Source: JBBRHF01 sp038223055 (GTDB lineage Bacteria > Actinomycetota > Actinomycetes > JACCUZ01). Taken from it: a DNA stretch of 16,331 bases. Each line of letters starts with the position of its first letter. The first letter of the stretch is position 1. The translations under genes and the position numbers were made by a program. Under the pieces are notes generated by a model that did not search any database, was not told where the DNA came from, and saw only the letters and a program-made list of their open reading frames with translations. Below, one piece after another: positions 1 to 6,030 of this stretch. The stretch is from assembly GCA_038223055.1 (NCBI GenBank), contig JBBRHF010000088.1, forward strand, positions 1-16,331, written 5' to 3'.

Positions 1-1
1 G

Positions 2-364
2 GTCAACGATGCGCCCGACCTCGCGAAGGCGCTGGTGGGCACGGGTTTCGGCTACGCCGCCGAACGCCGGACGCGCCAGGCGCGGGTGCTCGCGACGGTG
101 CTCCCGCGGGTGCGCGACGTTCGCCGGGCTGGTGCGGCGGCCCTCGACCTGTGCGCGGTCGCCTCGGGACGCCTCGACGGCTACTACGAGCAGGGGCTCA
201 AGCCGTGGGACCTCGCTGCGGGCGGGCTGGTCGCGTCCGAGGCGGGTGCCCGGGTCGAAGGGCTGGATGGCAGGGTGGCCGGGGAGGACCTGGTCATCGC
301 CGCGGGCCCCGGGTTGTTCGCGCTGCTCGAGCCCCTGCTGCGCGGGCTGGCCGCCGACAGCTGA
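2..364 (+). CDS. suhB: Inositol monophosphatase family protein (SuhB-like), 3' part
   Basis: The frame is open from the first bases and ends with TGA, so only the C-terminal ~120 residues are present. The reading passes through VNDAPDLAKALVGTGFGYAA and then the family's second metal-site motif, WDLAAGGLVASEAGA, in which the Asp of WDxAAG is a known metal ligand of inositol monophosphatase-type enzymes. These Mg-dependent enzymes remove phosphate from inositol-1-phosphate or related sugar phosphates in the cytosol. The first metal-binding motif lies outside the window. In mycobacteria a suhB gene sits at this end of the same gene block, next to DUF4193, which supports the name. Substrate could be another sugar or nucleotide phosphate, since family members are hard to separate by sequence. 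It converges on the next small gene with 15 nt between the stops. Confidence 0.85.
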   Translation, partial: VNDAPDLAKALVGTGFGYAAERRTRQARVLATVLPRVRDVRRAGAAALDLCAVASGRLDGYYEQGLKPWDLAAGGLVASEAGARVEGLDGRVAGEDLVIAAGPGLFALLEPLLRGLAADS

Positions 365-379
365 CGCGGAGGGGTGGGG

Positions 380-565
380 TCAGGACGCGGCCGCTTCGTC
401 CTCGTGTTCGTCGTCGTGCTCGTGCTCGCCGGCTAGCCGCTCGAGCGAGTCCAGCTCTCCGGTCCGGATCTGGACCAGGTAGTCGTCGTCGTCCTGCTGC
501 GCCAGGGCCAGGGACAGCCGGGTGGCTTGGATGCGCTCGGTGATCTCCTGCCGGAACTCGCTCAT
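380..565 (-). CDS. Small acidic hypothetical protein (61 aa)
   Basis: A 61-residue protein starting MSEFRQEITERIQATRLSLA. The frame stays open upstream to 709, but ATG at 565 is preferred: a GGTGAGAG-like purine stretch lies 10-15 nt before it, and a helical amphipathic start follows it directly. Residues 1-45 look like a single charged helix or coiled coil. The last ~15 residues are an acidic, His-containing tail (EHEHDDEHEDE), which could bind metal, though this is only a guess. No known family is recognised. Small proteins of this type are common in actinobacterial relatives beside suhB. It is transcribed towards the phosphatase gene and away from the DUF4193 gene. Confidence 0.6.
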   Translation of the reverse strand: MSEFRQEITERIQATRLSLALAQQDDDDYLVQIRTGELDSLERLAGEHEHDDEHEDEAAAS

Positions 566-836
566 GCGGTCTATTCTCTCACCGTTCGGGTGCCATGTCG
601 GAGTCGGCGGTCCCGGGAGATCACCGTTCAGCGGACGTTCGCCCACTGTTCGGCGCAATGCGCTAATATCCGCCCCTGCCACCGCGCGACACCTGGACGG
701 CTCACGCACCGACCGGGCACAAATCGACCCCGGGCCGCGTTAGGCACCCTGCACCTTCCCAGCACAACGTGACCGATCGTTTGTGATCCGGCCCACTGTG
801 ACAACGTATCTCCCCGGAAAGGGCGATCATCCCTAC
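566..836. promoter_or_regulatory. Divergent intergenic region between the small acidic gene and DUF4193
   Basis: This 271-bp gap must carry the promoters of two divergent genes. Visible elements are a 9-bp direct repeat TCACCGTTC at 579-587 and 621-629, an 11-bp palindrome GCGCAATGCGC at 653-663, and on the plus strand TTGTGA (781-786) upstream of a TATCTC hexamer (807-812). The spacing of the last pair, 20 bp, is too long for a confident promoter call. TGTGA occurs twice (782-786 and 797-801) as direct rather than inverted copies. GGAAAGGG at 815-822 is the only ribosome-binding candidate for the ATG at 837 and is rather distant. No coding signal is seen. Confidence 0.35.
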
Positions 837-1136
837 ATGGCAACTGACTACGACTCTCCCCGCAAGACCGACGACGAGATGTCGGAGGACAGCCTGGAGG
901 AGCTGAAGGCACGCCGTTCGGACAAGGCAGCAAGCGTCGTCGACGTCGACGAGGCGGATCTGGCCGAGTCCCTGGAGCTCCCCGGCGCCGACCTGTCCAA
1001 CGAAGAGCTCTCCGTCCACGTCGTGCCCAAGCGGGCCGACGAGTTCACCTGCTCCAGTTGTTTCCTCGTGCATCACCGCAGCCAGCTGGCCAGGCAGCAG
1101 GGCAACCAGTTCATCTGCAAGGAGTGCGCCGCCTGA
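837..1136 (+). CDS. DUF4193 family zinc-ribbon-like protein
   Basis: A 99-residue protein, MATDYDSPRKTDDEM..., matching the actinobacterial DUF4193 family (M. tuberculosis Rv2699c type). The N-terminal ~65 residues are strongly acidic and probably disordered. The C-terminal part holds two cysteine pairs, CSSC (about residue 72) and CKEC (about 94), spaced like a small zinc ribbon, and ends ...ICKECAA. Its function is unknown; a zinc-binding adaptor or transcription-associated role is inference only. The frame is open from 783, but ATG at 837 begins where family members begin. Its stop codon lies inside a 16-bp palindrome, and the next gene starts 16 nt downstream, so the two may be cotranscribed. 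Confidence 0.9.
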   Translation: MATDYDSPRKTDDEMSEDSLEELKARRSDKAASVVDVDEADLAESLELPGADLSNEELSVHVVPKRADEFTCSSCFLVHHRSQLARQQGNQFICKECAA

Positions 1137-1144
1137 TCAGGCGG
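1129..1144. repeat. Perfect 16-bp palindrome over the DUF4193 stop codon
   Basis: CCGCCTGATCAGGCGG is identical to its own reverse complement and contains the TGA stop at 1134-1136. As RNA it could form a short hairpin, but the loop would have to break central pairs and no immediate T-run follows. It may be an attenuator or an operator-like site before the gene at 1153, or merely a GC-rich coincidence. Its AGGCGG right arm also provides the only ribosome-binding-like sequence for that gene. Confidence 0.4.
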
Positions 1145-1152
1145 TTGTCATC

Positions 1153-2001
1153 ATGGGTTTTTCTCGCAGCGAGCCGTCCCCGGCATCCGAGCAGTCCCAC
1201 GGGGGGATGGGCGACGGTTCGATTCGGGACGGGGAGTTCGGCGACGGGCAGTTCGGCGACGGGCAGTTCGGCGACGGGCAGTTCGGCGACGGGCAGATCG
1301 GCGACAAGGTCGCCCGCCTGACCGTTGGCGGCCTCGACCGCCGCGCGCAGGGCAAGGCCATCGGCTCCCTCACCAAGGCGTTGGCGACCTCCGCCCGTGG
1401 CGCGGGCCGCGCCTCGGTGCTCGGCGGCCGCTGGATCACCGACCTGCTCATCGACCTCGCGCCCCGCCTTCCCCTGCGCGACGTGGCGACCCTGCGGGCC
1501 CAGCATCCCGGGCTGGGCCGTGAGGACCTGGCCGAGACGCTGATCACCGGTGCCGCGAAAGCCACCGCAGCCGTCGGTGCGGCTGGCGGGGCACTGGCCG
1601 CCGTGGAGTTTGCCGCGGCCCCGACGTTGCTGTCGGCTCCCGCGCAGATTGCCGCGGAAACGTTGCTGGTCGCCGCGGTCGAGATCAAGCTGATCGCCGA
1701 GCTGCACGAACTCTACGACGCCGGGGTCGCCGGAACGGCGGCCCAGCGGGGTTCTGCCTACTTGTTGTCGTGGACCAACCGTCGCGGCATCGACCCGCTG
1801 GCCCCGGGCGCGATGGGTCTGGCGATGGGCGGCGCCACCAAGCGGCTGATCCGGCGCCGCCTCATCCGCCGGGCCGGGCGCAACCTGGCCACCATGGGGC
1901 CCCTCATGTCGGGTGCGGTCGCAGGAAGCATGGTCAACCATCGCGAGACGCGCCGGATCGGCGCTGACATCAGGGGCGACCTGCGCAGCGCGTCGGGCTG
2001 A
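1153..2001 (+). CDS. Conserved actinobacterial hydrophobic protein with N-terminal FGDGQ repeats
   Basis: A 282-residue protein of unknown function. Residues 15-55 are a Gly/Asp-rich low-complexity segment with four perfect FGDGQ units (about 29-48). The remainder is Ala-rich with hydrophobic segments around residues 135-185, containing the block LLVAAVEIKLIAELHELYDAG, followed by a basic stretch KRLIRRRLIRRAGRN (about 231-245) and GPLMSGAVAGSMVNHRETRR. The style recalls EcsC-like membrane-associated proteins, but I cannot confirm that family. Proteins with this core are, from memory, found beside DUF4193 and dut in other actinobacteria. ATG at 1153 is chosen because AGGCGG (1139-1144) precedes it at a usable distance; ATG at 1207 is a weaker alternative. 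It converges on the DUF3093 gene with only 18 nt between stops. Confidence 0.7.
   Translation: MGFSRSEPSPASEQSHGGMGDGSIRDGEFGDGQFGDGQFGDGQFGDGQIGDKVARLTVGGLDRRAQGKAIGSLTKALATSARGAGRASVLGGRWITDLLIDLAPRLPLRDVATLRAQHPGLGREDLAETLITGAAKATAAVGAAGGALAAVEFAAAPTLLSAPAQIAAETLLVAAVEIKLIAELHELYDAGVAGTAAQRGSAYLLSWTNRRGIDPLAPGAMGLAMGGATKRLIRRRLIRRAGRNLATMGPLMSGAVAGSMVNHRETRRIGADIRGDLRSASG
1237..1296 (+). repeat. Four perfect 15-bp tandem repeats encoding FGDGQ
   Basis: TTCGGCGACGGGCAG is repeated four times without a mismatch (1237, 1252, 1267, 1282), flanked by degenerate copies (GGGACGGGGAG before, ATCGGCGACAAG after). The period is a multiple of three, so copy-number change would keep the reading frame. 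Absence of synonymous differences suggests recent slippage expansion. Confidence 0.95.
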
Positions 2002-2019
2002 CCGGTCCGCACCGGCGGC

Positions 2020-2514
2020 TCAGATCGATGGCCGGGCGGCCGCGACCGCGAGGGCGAGCCGGACCGGGTCGCGCGACGCTACGAACCAGTAGGGCGTGGG
2101 GTCGGCGGCGTCGATGACCTTGGCGCGCACACCGGCGGCCACCCAGCCCCGGATCAGGTGGTAGGCCGCCGGATCGGACTCCACGCCACGCACGGCGCGG
2201 GCCTGGTCCGCGTCGAGGACCTCGATCGGGCCAAGAAACTGCACCGGGATCAAGGCCCGCCCTGCGGTCAGCTCCCCGTCACGGACCCGAACCCGTGCCG
2301 CGGATGAGACAAGTCCCCACGACAGGAGGCCGCCGGCGACGGCCACGACCGTCAGCCCGCCGATCGGGCCGAGGGCCGCGTAGAACGAGGCGGCCAGCGA
2401 CAGAACGAACGCCCAGCCGACGAACCAGAGCCAGATCGGCGGCCACAGGCGCTCGTCGTACGTCGTGTCGGCGTCGGGCACCTTCTCGCCGCGGGACGGC
2501 CCGGTCTTGCGCAT
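2020..2514 (-). CDS. DUF3093 membrane protein
   Basis: A 164-residue protein beginning MRKTGPSRGEKVPDADTTYD. Two adjacent hydrophobic segments (about residues 25-46 and 49-72, WPPIWLWFVGWAFVLSLAAS and PIGGLTVVAVAGGLLSWGLV) make an N-terminal hairpin in the membrane. A C-terminal soluble domain follows, rich in short beta strands, with the family hallmarks VRVRDGELTAGRALIP, GIESDPAAYHLIRGW-like text and PTPYWFVASRDP. This matches DUF3093 (Rv2698 type), whose function is unknown. ATG at 2514 is preferred over the upstream open frame to 2580 because homologues start close to the YDERLWPP segment. No clear ribosome-binding site is visible. The gene is divergent from dut; in mycobacteria it also adjoins dut. 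Confidence 0.85.
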   Translation of the reverse strand: MRKTGPSRGEKVPDADTTYDERLWPPIWLWFVGWAFVLSLAASFYAALGPIGGLTVVAVAGGLLSWGLVSSAARVRVRDGELTAGRALIPVQFLGPIEVLDADQARAVRGVESDPAAYHLIRGWVAAGVRAKVIDAADPTPYWFVASRDPVRLALAVAAARPSI

Positions 2515-2544
2515 AGGCCTAAGCCTGCCATCCCGGCCGTCGGA

Positions 2545-2550
2545 TAGCGT
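2545..2550 (+). promoter_or_regulatory. Candidate -10 hexamer (TAGCGT) for the dut leader ORF and operon
   Basis: TAGCGT fits the actinobacterial TANNNT -10 consensus and lies 8 nt before an ATG at 2559. Transcription would start at or just before that ATG, giving a leaderless or almost leaderless message. No convincing -35 is visible, which is usual for this type of promoter. Confidence 0.35.
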
Positions 2551-2558
2551 CTGCGCCC

Positions 2559-2639
2559 ATGCCTCTGCTCTCGTCCGCACCCATCTTCGGACGCGTTATC
2601 CCGCCGTGCCGTCACCGCCGCTTCGAGGCGGGGGCGTGA
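2559..2639 (+). CDS. Putative 26-aa upstream ORF overlapping the dut start
   Basis: ATG at 2559 opens a 26-codon frame that begins MPLLSSAPIFGRVIPPC and ends in TGA at 2637-2639. That TGA shares the GTGA tetranucleotide with the chosen dut GTG start at 2636, the same stop/start overlap seen at dut-DUF3710. The sequence GAGGCGGGGGC used as dut ribosome-binding site is inside this small frame. If translated, it could couple translation into dut; the peptide is basic and has no recognisable domain. It is too short for coding statistics, so it could be chance. The TAGCGT hexamer 8 nt upstream is the main supporting signal. Confidence 0.35.
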   Translation: MPLLSSAPIFGRVIPPCRHRRFEAGA

Positions 2640-3139
2640 CCAGCCAGCCGAATCGGCCAGTCGACGTCCTGATCACCCGGCTCGCCCCCGATCTCCCCCT
2701 GCCGGCGTACTCCCACCCCGGGGACGCAGGGGTCGACCTGATGGCGGCGAGCGATGTCGAGCTGGGGCCGGGTCAGCGGCGGCTGGTGCCCACGGGCATC
2801 GCCGTGGCGCTGCCCGAGGGGTACGCCGCGTTCGTGCACCCGCGTTCGGGGATCGCGGCTCGGTTCGGGGTCGGCATCGTCAACGCGCCGGGCACCGTCG
2901 ACGCCGGCTACCGCGGGGAGATCGCCGTCCTGCTGGTCAACCATGACCGCTCGGCGACCGTTCGTCTGCGCCGGGGGGATCGCATCGCGCAACTGGTCGT
3001 TCAGCGGGTCGAGCGAGTCCGGTTTCACGAGGTGCAGTTGCTTCCCGGCTCTGCCAGGGGTGAAGGTGGGTACGGCTCCACCGGTGGTTTCCCGGCTGCG
3101 GGCGGCCAGGGCGAGCAATCCGACAGGAGAAATGCGTGA
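2636..3139 (+). CDS. dut: Deoxyuridine 5'-triphosphate nucleotidohydrolase (dUTPase)
   Basis: A 167-residue trimeric-type dUTPase, which hydrolyses dUTP to dUMP and pyrophosphate, keeping uracil out of DNA and supplying dUMP for dTMP synthesis. All five family motifs are present in order: I GDAGVDL (29-35), II PRSGIAAR (69-76), III GIVNAPGTVDAGYRGEI (80-96) with catalytic Asp about 89 and the uracil-facing Tyr about 92, IV RRGDRIAQLVV (112-122), and V GEGGYGSTG (142-150), where Tyr replaces the more usual Phe. The frame is open from 2465, but GTG at 2636 has GAGGCGGGGGC directly upstream and gives the normal length. It is followed, with a 4-nt overlap, by DUF3710, as in other actinobacteria. 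Confidence 0.97.
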   Translation: MTSQPNRPVDVLITRLAPDLPLPAYSHPGDAGVDLMAASDVELGPGQRRLVPTGIAVALPEGYAAFVHPRSGIAARFGVGIVNAPGTVDAGYRGEIAVLLVNHDRSATVRLRRGDRIAQLVVQRVERVRFHEVQLLPGSARGEGGYGSTGGFPAAGGQGEQSDRRNA

Positions 3140-3990
3140 GCGTGTTCCGACGGCGAGGCCGCGGCCGTGACGTGGTGCCCGACGGCGACGAGGTGCCTTC
3201 GGGCGACGACGCGCTCTCGGGCGACGAGGCGCTGTCGGGCGACGAGGCGCTGTCGGGCGACGAGGCCGGCGCGGGGGACGACGGGGACGGGGAGGCTGGC
3301 GGCGGGCAGGGCGCTCGCGAGCACGGTCCCTGGGACATTGACGAGGTCGACGACCCGGCCGACCGCGGCCTGGTGGACCTCGGCGGCCTGTGGCTGCCGG
3401 GCGCCGAGGGGCTGGAGATCCGGGTCGAGGCGGATCAGGAGACGGGCGCCGTGACGTCGATCACGCTGGTGCTCGAGGACAGCGGCCTGCAGTTGCAGCC
3501 CTTTGCCGCGCCGCGCACCGAAGGCATCTGGGACGGCGTGCGCATCGAGATCGCCGCCGGCATCACCGCACAGGGAGGCACGGCAGACCTGGTCGATGGG
3601 CCGTTGGGCGGCGAGGTGCGCGCCAAGGTGCCGGCGCAGCTCCCGGACGGGTCCTCGGGCGTCGAGTCGGCGCGTTTCATCGGGGTCGACGGACCACGAT
3701 GGTTTTTGCGTGGTGTGCTCACCGGACGGGCGGTCGCTGTGGCCGGTGCCGACGAGGCCCTGTTGGGGCTCTTTCGTGAGGTGGTGGTGGTCCGCGGCGC
3801 CCTGCCGATGGCGCCGCGCGAGCCGATCCCGCTGCGGCTGCCTGCGGCGGCCCTCGACTCGGACGCCGCCGCCGATGCCGCCGACGACGGGGAGGGCTAC
3901 GACGAGCACGCCGAGCACGCCGAGCACGCCGAGCACGCCGATGATCTGCAGCCGTTCGAGCGCGGGCCGGAGATCACCGAGATCCACTGA
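3136..3990 (+). CDS. DUF3710 family protein with acidic repeats
   Basis: A 284-residue protein whose GTG start overlaps the dut stop (GTGA); AGGAGA at 3125-3130 is a good ribosome-binding site. The first ~60 residues are acidic and repetitive (three and a partial SGDEAL unit, residues 22-44). The central region, from GPWDIDEVDD (about 65) to PREPIPLRLP (about 235), is the conserved DUF3710 domain with landmarks DLGGLWLPGAEGLEIRVEAD, RTEGIWDGVRIEI and GVDGPRWFLRGVLTG. The tail has EHA repeats (257-268). The function is unknown; Rv2696c, next to dut in M. tuberculosis, is the same family. No signal peptide or membrane segment is seen, so it is probably cytosolic. Coupling to dut implies coordinated expression. 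Confidence 0.92.
   Translation: MSVFRRRGRGRDVVPDGDEVPSGDDALSGDEALSGDEALSGDEAGAGDDGDGEAGGGQGAREHGPWDIDEVDDPADRGLVDLGGLWLPGAEGLEIRVEADQETGAVTSITLVLEDSGLQLQPFAAPRTEGIWDGVRIEIAAGITAQGGTADLVDGPLGGEVRAKVPAQLPDGSSGVESARFIGVDGPRWFLRGVLTGRAVAVAGADEALLGLFREVVVVRGALPMAPREPIPLRLPAAALDSDAAADAADDGEGYDEHAEHAEHAEHADDLQPFERGPEITEIH
3199..3267 (+). repeat. 18-bp tandem repeats encoding SGDEAL
   Basis: TCGGGCGACGAGGCGCTG appears at 3217 and 3235 as perfect copies, preceded by a variant at 3199 (GAC and CTC at two codons) and followed by a partial copy at 3253-3267. The repeat keeps the reading frame within the acidic N-terminus of the DUF3710 protein. Confidence 0.93.
3904..3939 (+). repeat. Four perfect 9-bp repeats encoding EHA
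   Basis: GAGCACGCC is repeated four times near the 3' end of the DUF3710 gene, adding a His/Glu-rich stretch to its tail. It is in frame and identical between copies, consistent with slippage. Confidence 0.93.
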
Positions 3991-4017
3991 TCGCAGCCAT
4001 TCTTGCTTGATCGTGGT

Positions 4018-4058
4018 GGGGTTGGGTTGGGCATCGTCGCGGTTGGGTTGGGGATCGT
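4018..4058 (+). repeat. G-tract-rich direct repeat upstream of the OB-fold gene
   Basis: Two 18-bp copies of GGTTGGGTTGGG(C/G)ATCGT, at 4020-4037 and 4041-4058, differ at one base and have a 21-bp period. Together they supply five runs of three or four G (4018-4021, 4024-4026, 4029-4031, 4045-4047, 4050-4053), separated mostly by TT. This could fold into a G-quadruplex with one 13-nt loop. It lies in the 121-bp gap between the DUF3710 stop and the OB-fold start and could be regulatory; it could also be a double binding site. Confidence 0.7.
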
Positions 4059-4099
4059 GGTGAGTTTGGTGAGGGGCGGCAGCGGTGGCGCGGCTGGCA

Positions 4100-4105
4100 T
4101 ACCCT
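4100..4105 (+). promoter_or_regulatory. Candidate leaderless -10 (TACCCT) for the OB-fold gene
   Basis: TACCCT fits TANNNT and is followed by exactly 6 nt (GGAGGC) and then ATG at 4112, so transcription would start at the ATG itself. The GGAGG at 4106-4110 is too close to that ATG to be a normal ribosome-binding site. The same arrangement occurs at 6819 and 15631. Confidence 0.5.
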
Positions 4106-4111
4106 GGAGGC

Positions 4112-4495
4112 ATGAGCCAGCCGTCCACGGGTGTCCTGCGCCGAGCCATGACCCGCCTCGCGGCCTCGGCCAAGGACCATGAGGCAGCCGAGTTGCGCGA
4201 GCACTGCACGCTCACCGGGTCCACCCCGGTCGCAGACATCACGGCCCGCGAGCGGGTGACCGTCACCGGCACCCTGCGCACCGTCACGCTGCGCCCACGC
4301 GCCGGGGTGCCTGCTCTGGTTGCCGACCTCTACGACGGCAGCGGCTCGATCTCGCTGGTGTGGCTGGGCCGGCGCCAGATCCCCGGCATCGACCCCGGCC
4401 GGCGCCTCGTCTGCTACGGGCGGGTCACCCTGGACCACGACCGACCGGTGATCTTCAACCCGCGCTATAAGCTGCGGCCCGCCGGCGCCGAATGA
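4112..4495 (+). CDS. OB-fold nucleic-acid-binding protein
   Basis: A 127-residue protein. After a short basic helix (GVLRRAMTRLAASAKDHEAAE) residues ~45-120 form a small five-stranded OB-like domain: RERVTVTGTLRTVTLR, ALVADLYDGSGSISLVWLGR, RQIPGIDPGRRLVCYGRV, and RPVIFNPRYKL. The VADLYDGSGSISLVWLGR block is typical of the tRNA-anti type OB domain and of the Rv2694c family. Ligand and role are unknown; binding to RNA or DNA is inferred from the fold. ATG at 4112 matches where homologues start (the LRRxxxRL helix follows soon after). A GTG at 4085 with GAGGGG upstream would add nine residues and remains possible. The stop overlaps the start of the DUF3159 gene (ATGA), so the two are translationally coupled. 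Confidence 0.85.
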   Translation: MSQPSTGVLRRAMTRLAASAKDHEAAELREHCTLTGSTPVADITARERVTVTGTLRTVTLRPRAGVPALVADLYDGSGSISLVWLGRRQIPGIDPGRRLVCYGRVTLDHDRPVIFNPRYKLRPAGAE

Positions 4496-5196
4496 CCGAG
4501 CCGGCATCGCCGGGAGCCGCCCTGTCGGCTCCGTCCTCGACACCCGGGGTGGACGCGCAGACGGTCGAGGAAGTGGTGCGTCACCACCTGGGCAAGGCGC
4601 TCGGCGGTCCCCGCGGCATGCTCGAGGGCGCCGTCCCGACCATCGGGTTCACGGCCACCTACGTGCTGTCCCACCAACTGCGCACCGCACTCGTGGTCGG
4701 CGGCACCCTTGCCGTGGTCCTGCTTGCCGTACGGCTGGCGCAGCGGCAGTCGGTGCAGTTCGTCGTCAACTCCCTGGTCGGCATCGCGATCGCCGCCGTC
4801 TTCGCGCTTCGCTCGGGCAAGGCCGAGGACGTCTTCCTGCCCGGCATCATCTACAACGCGGGCTACGCCGCGCTGATGACGCTGTCCGTCCTGGTGCGCT
4901 GGCCAATCGTCGGGTTCATGATCGGCTCGGTCACCGGCGACCCCACCGGCTGGCGCCGGGACCCCGGCATCGTGCGCTTGTGCAGCAAGCTCACCTGGCT
5001 GCTCGTGATCCCGTGCGCGGTGCGCTTCGCGGTGCAGTGGCCGCTCTATCTCGCCAACGAGGTCGGCTGGCTGGGATTCACGAAGATCGCCCTCGGCTGG
5101 CCGTTGCAGGTGGCGACGCTCTCGGCGATGGCCTACGTGCTTGCCCGTGGCCGTACGCCCCTCGAAGTGCCGGTCCCGCCGGCCACCGAGGGCTAG
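4492..5196 (+). CDS. DUF3159 integral membrane protein
   Basis: A 234-residue protein starting inside the stop codon of the OB-fold gene (ATGA). A soluble N-terminus contains TVEEVVRHHLGKALGGPRGM, the family hallmark, and then about six hydrophobic segments follow: ~44-60 and 63-80 (VGGTLAVVLLAV), 88-104, 118-140 (IIYNAGYAALMTLSVLV, then WPIVGFMIG), 165-185 (TWLLVIPCAVRFAVQWPLYL) and 200-220. Conserved landmarks include GSVTGDPTGWRRDP and a Tyr/Asn-rich LYLANEVGWLG region. Its family is known only as DUF3159 (Rv2693c type), with no assigned substrate. Placement next to RCK potassium-channel regulators is conserved in actinobacteria and may hint at membrane or ion homeostasis, but that is inference. 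Confidence 0.9.
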   Translation: MTEPASPGAALSAPSSTPGVDAQTVEEVVRHHLGKALGGPRGMLEGAVPTIGFTATYVLSHQLRTALVVGGTLAVVLLAVRLAQRQSVQFVVNSLVGIAIAAVFALRSGKAEDVFLPGIIYNAGYAALMTLSVLVRWPIVGFMIGSVTGDPTGWRRDPGIVRLCSKLTWLLVIPCAVRFAVQWPLYLANEVGWLGFTKIALGWPLQVATLSAMAYVLARGRTPLEVPVPPATEG

Positions 5197-5364
5197 ACCG
5201 CACCCCTTCTGCATGCCTACCGAGGCTTTGAGTTAGCCGGACAAGGCGTCGACGCCTCGTCAGGGTGTGTTTCACCTCGGGAGGCGCCGCGCCGAGCCCT
5301 TCACGGTTGCCACAATTGCACGATCGCGGCGATCTCTGGCCACCCGGGGCGCGGGGCTGCCGGG
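5197..5364. terminator. Convergent intergenic region with short palindromes, possible bidirectional terminator
   Basis: Between the converging DUF3159 and ceoC genes lie a perfect 14-bp palindrome AGGCGTCGACGCCT (5244-5257), a smaller GATCGCGGCGATC inverted repeat (5322-5334), and a weak GGTG-TGTTT-CACC hairpin near 5264-5276. None is followed by a strong T-run. The position makes a transcription end likely here, but which element acts cannot be told. Confidence 0.35.
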
Positions 5365-6030
5365 TCAGTGCGAGTGCGGGGCGAGCAGGTCCTCCAGCGC
5401 TGCGCCCATCTCGGGCGTCGCCAGGAACAGCAGTTCGTCACCCGCCTCCAGCGGGTCGTCGGCGCTCGGCACGATCGGCCGGCCCTCGCGGATGATGGCC
5501 ACCAGGGCAGTGTCCGGCGGCCAGGGCACGTCGCCGACCCGGCGCCCGACGGTGGGTGAGTCGGCCGGCAGGGTGAGCTCGAGCATGTCGGTGTTGGACT
5601 GGTGGAATGTGAAGATCCGCACGATGTCGCCCACGCTGACCGCCTCCTCCACCAACGCGGTCATGATGCGCGGGGTCGACACGGCGACGTCGACGCCCCA
5701 GGCCTCGTCGAACATCCACTCGTTGGTGGGGTCGTTGACGCGGGCGACGGTGCGCGGGACGCCGTACTCCGTCTTGGCCAGCAGCGAGACCACCAGGTTG
5801 ACCTTGTCGTCGCCGGTCGCGGCGACGACAACCTGGCAGGCCGCGAGCCCCGCCTCCTCGAGCGAGGTGACCTCGCAGGCGTCGGCGAGCAGCCACTCGG
5901 CGCTGGGGACGGAGGACACCTTGATCGAGGCGGGGGTCTTGTCGATCAGCAGCACCTCGTGTCCGTTCTCCAGCAACTCACGGGCGATCGAGCGGCCGAC
6001 GCTGCCTGCTCCGGCGATGGCTACCCGCAT
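5365..6030 (-). CDS. ceoC: TrkA-type potassium uptake regulator (RCK protein)
   Basis: A 221-residue cytosolic NAD(H)-binding RCK protein. The N-terminal Rossmann domain opens with VAIAGAGSVGRSIARELLENG, ends its second strand with the nucleotide-ribose Asp in LLID (about 30), and continues with VVVAATGDDKVNLVVSLLA. The TrkA-C domain occupies about residues 130-215 (LELTLPADSPTVGRRVGDV ... GDELLFLATPEMG). Such proteins gate Trk/Ktr-type potassium channels by sensing nucleotides. ATG at 6030 is preferred over TTG at 6033: AGGAG sits 5 nt upstream, and the start overlaps the ceoB stop as TGATG, which implies translational coupling. The pair ceoB-ceoC next to a KimA-like permease is the M. tuberculosis Rv2690c-Rv2692 arrangement. 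Confidence 0.93.
   Translation of the reverse strand: MRVAIAGAGSVGRSIARELLENGHEVLLIDKTPASIKVSSVPSAEWLLADACEVTSLEEAGLAACQVVVAATGDDKVNLVVSLLAKTEYGVPRTVARVNDPTNEWMFDEAWGVDVAVSTPRIMTALVEEAVSVGDIVRIFTFHQSNTDMLELTLPADSPTVGRRVGDVPWPPDTALVAIIREGRPIVPSADDPLEAGDELLFLATPEMGAALEDLLAPHSH

Noticed and set aside
781..802. CRP- or Rex-like operator (TGTGA twice) upstream of DUF4193
   Set aside because: The two TGTGA units are direct, not inverted, so the symmetric sites of those regulators are not formed.
1237..1296. CRISPR-like array
   Set aside because: The repeats are contiguous, without spacers, and code in frame for FGDGQ.
3025..4287. 420-codon minus-strand open frame over dut, DUF3710 and the OB-fold gene
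   Set aside because: It crosses two intergenic boundaries and mirrors the repeats of the real genes, so it is a shadow frame.
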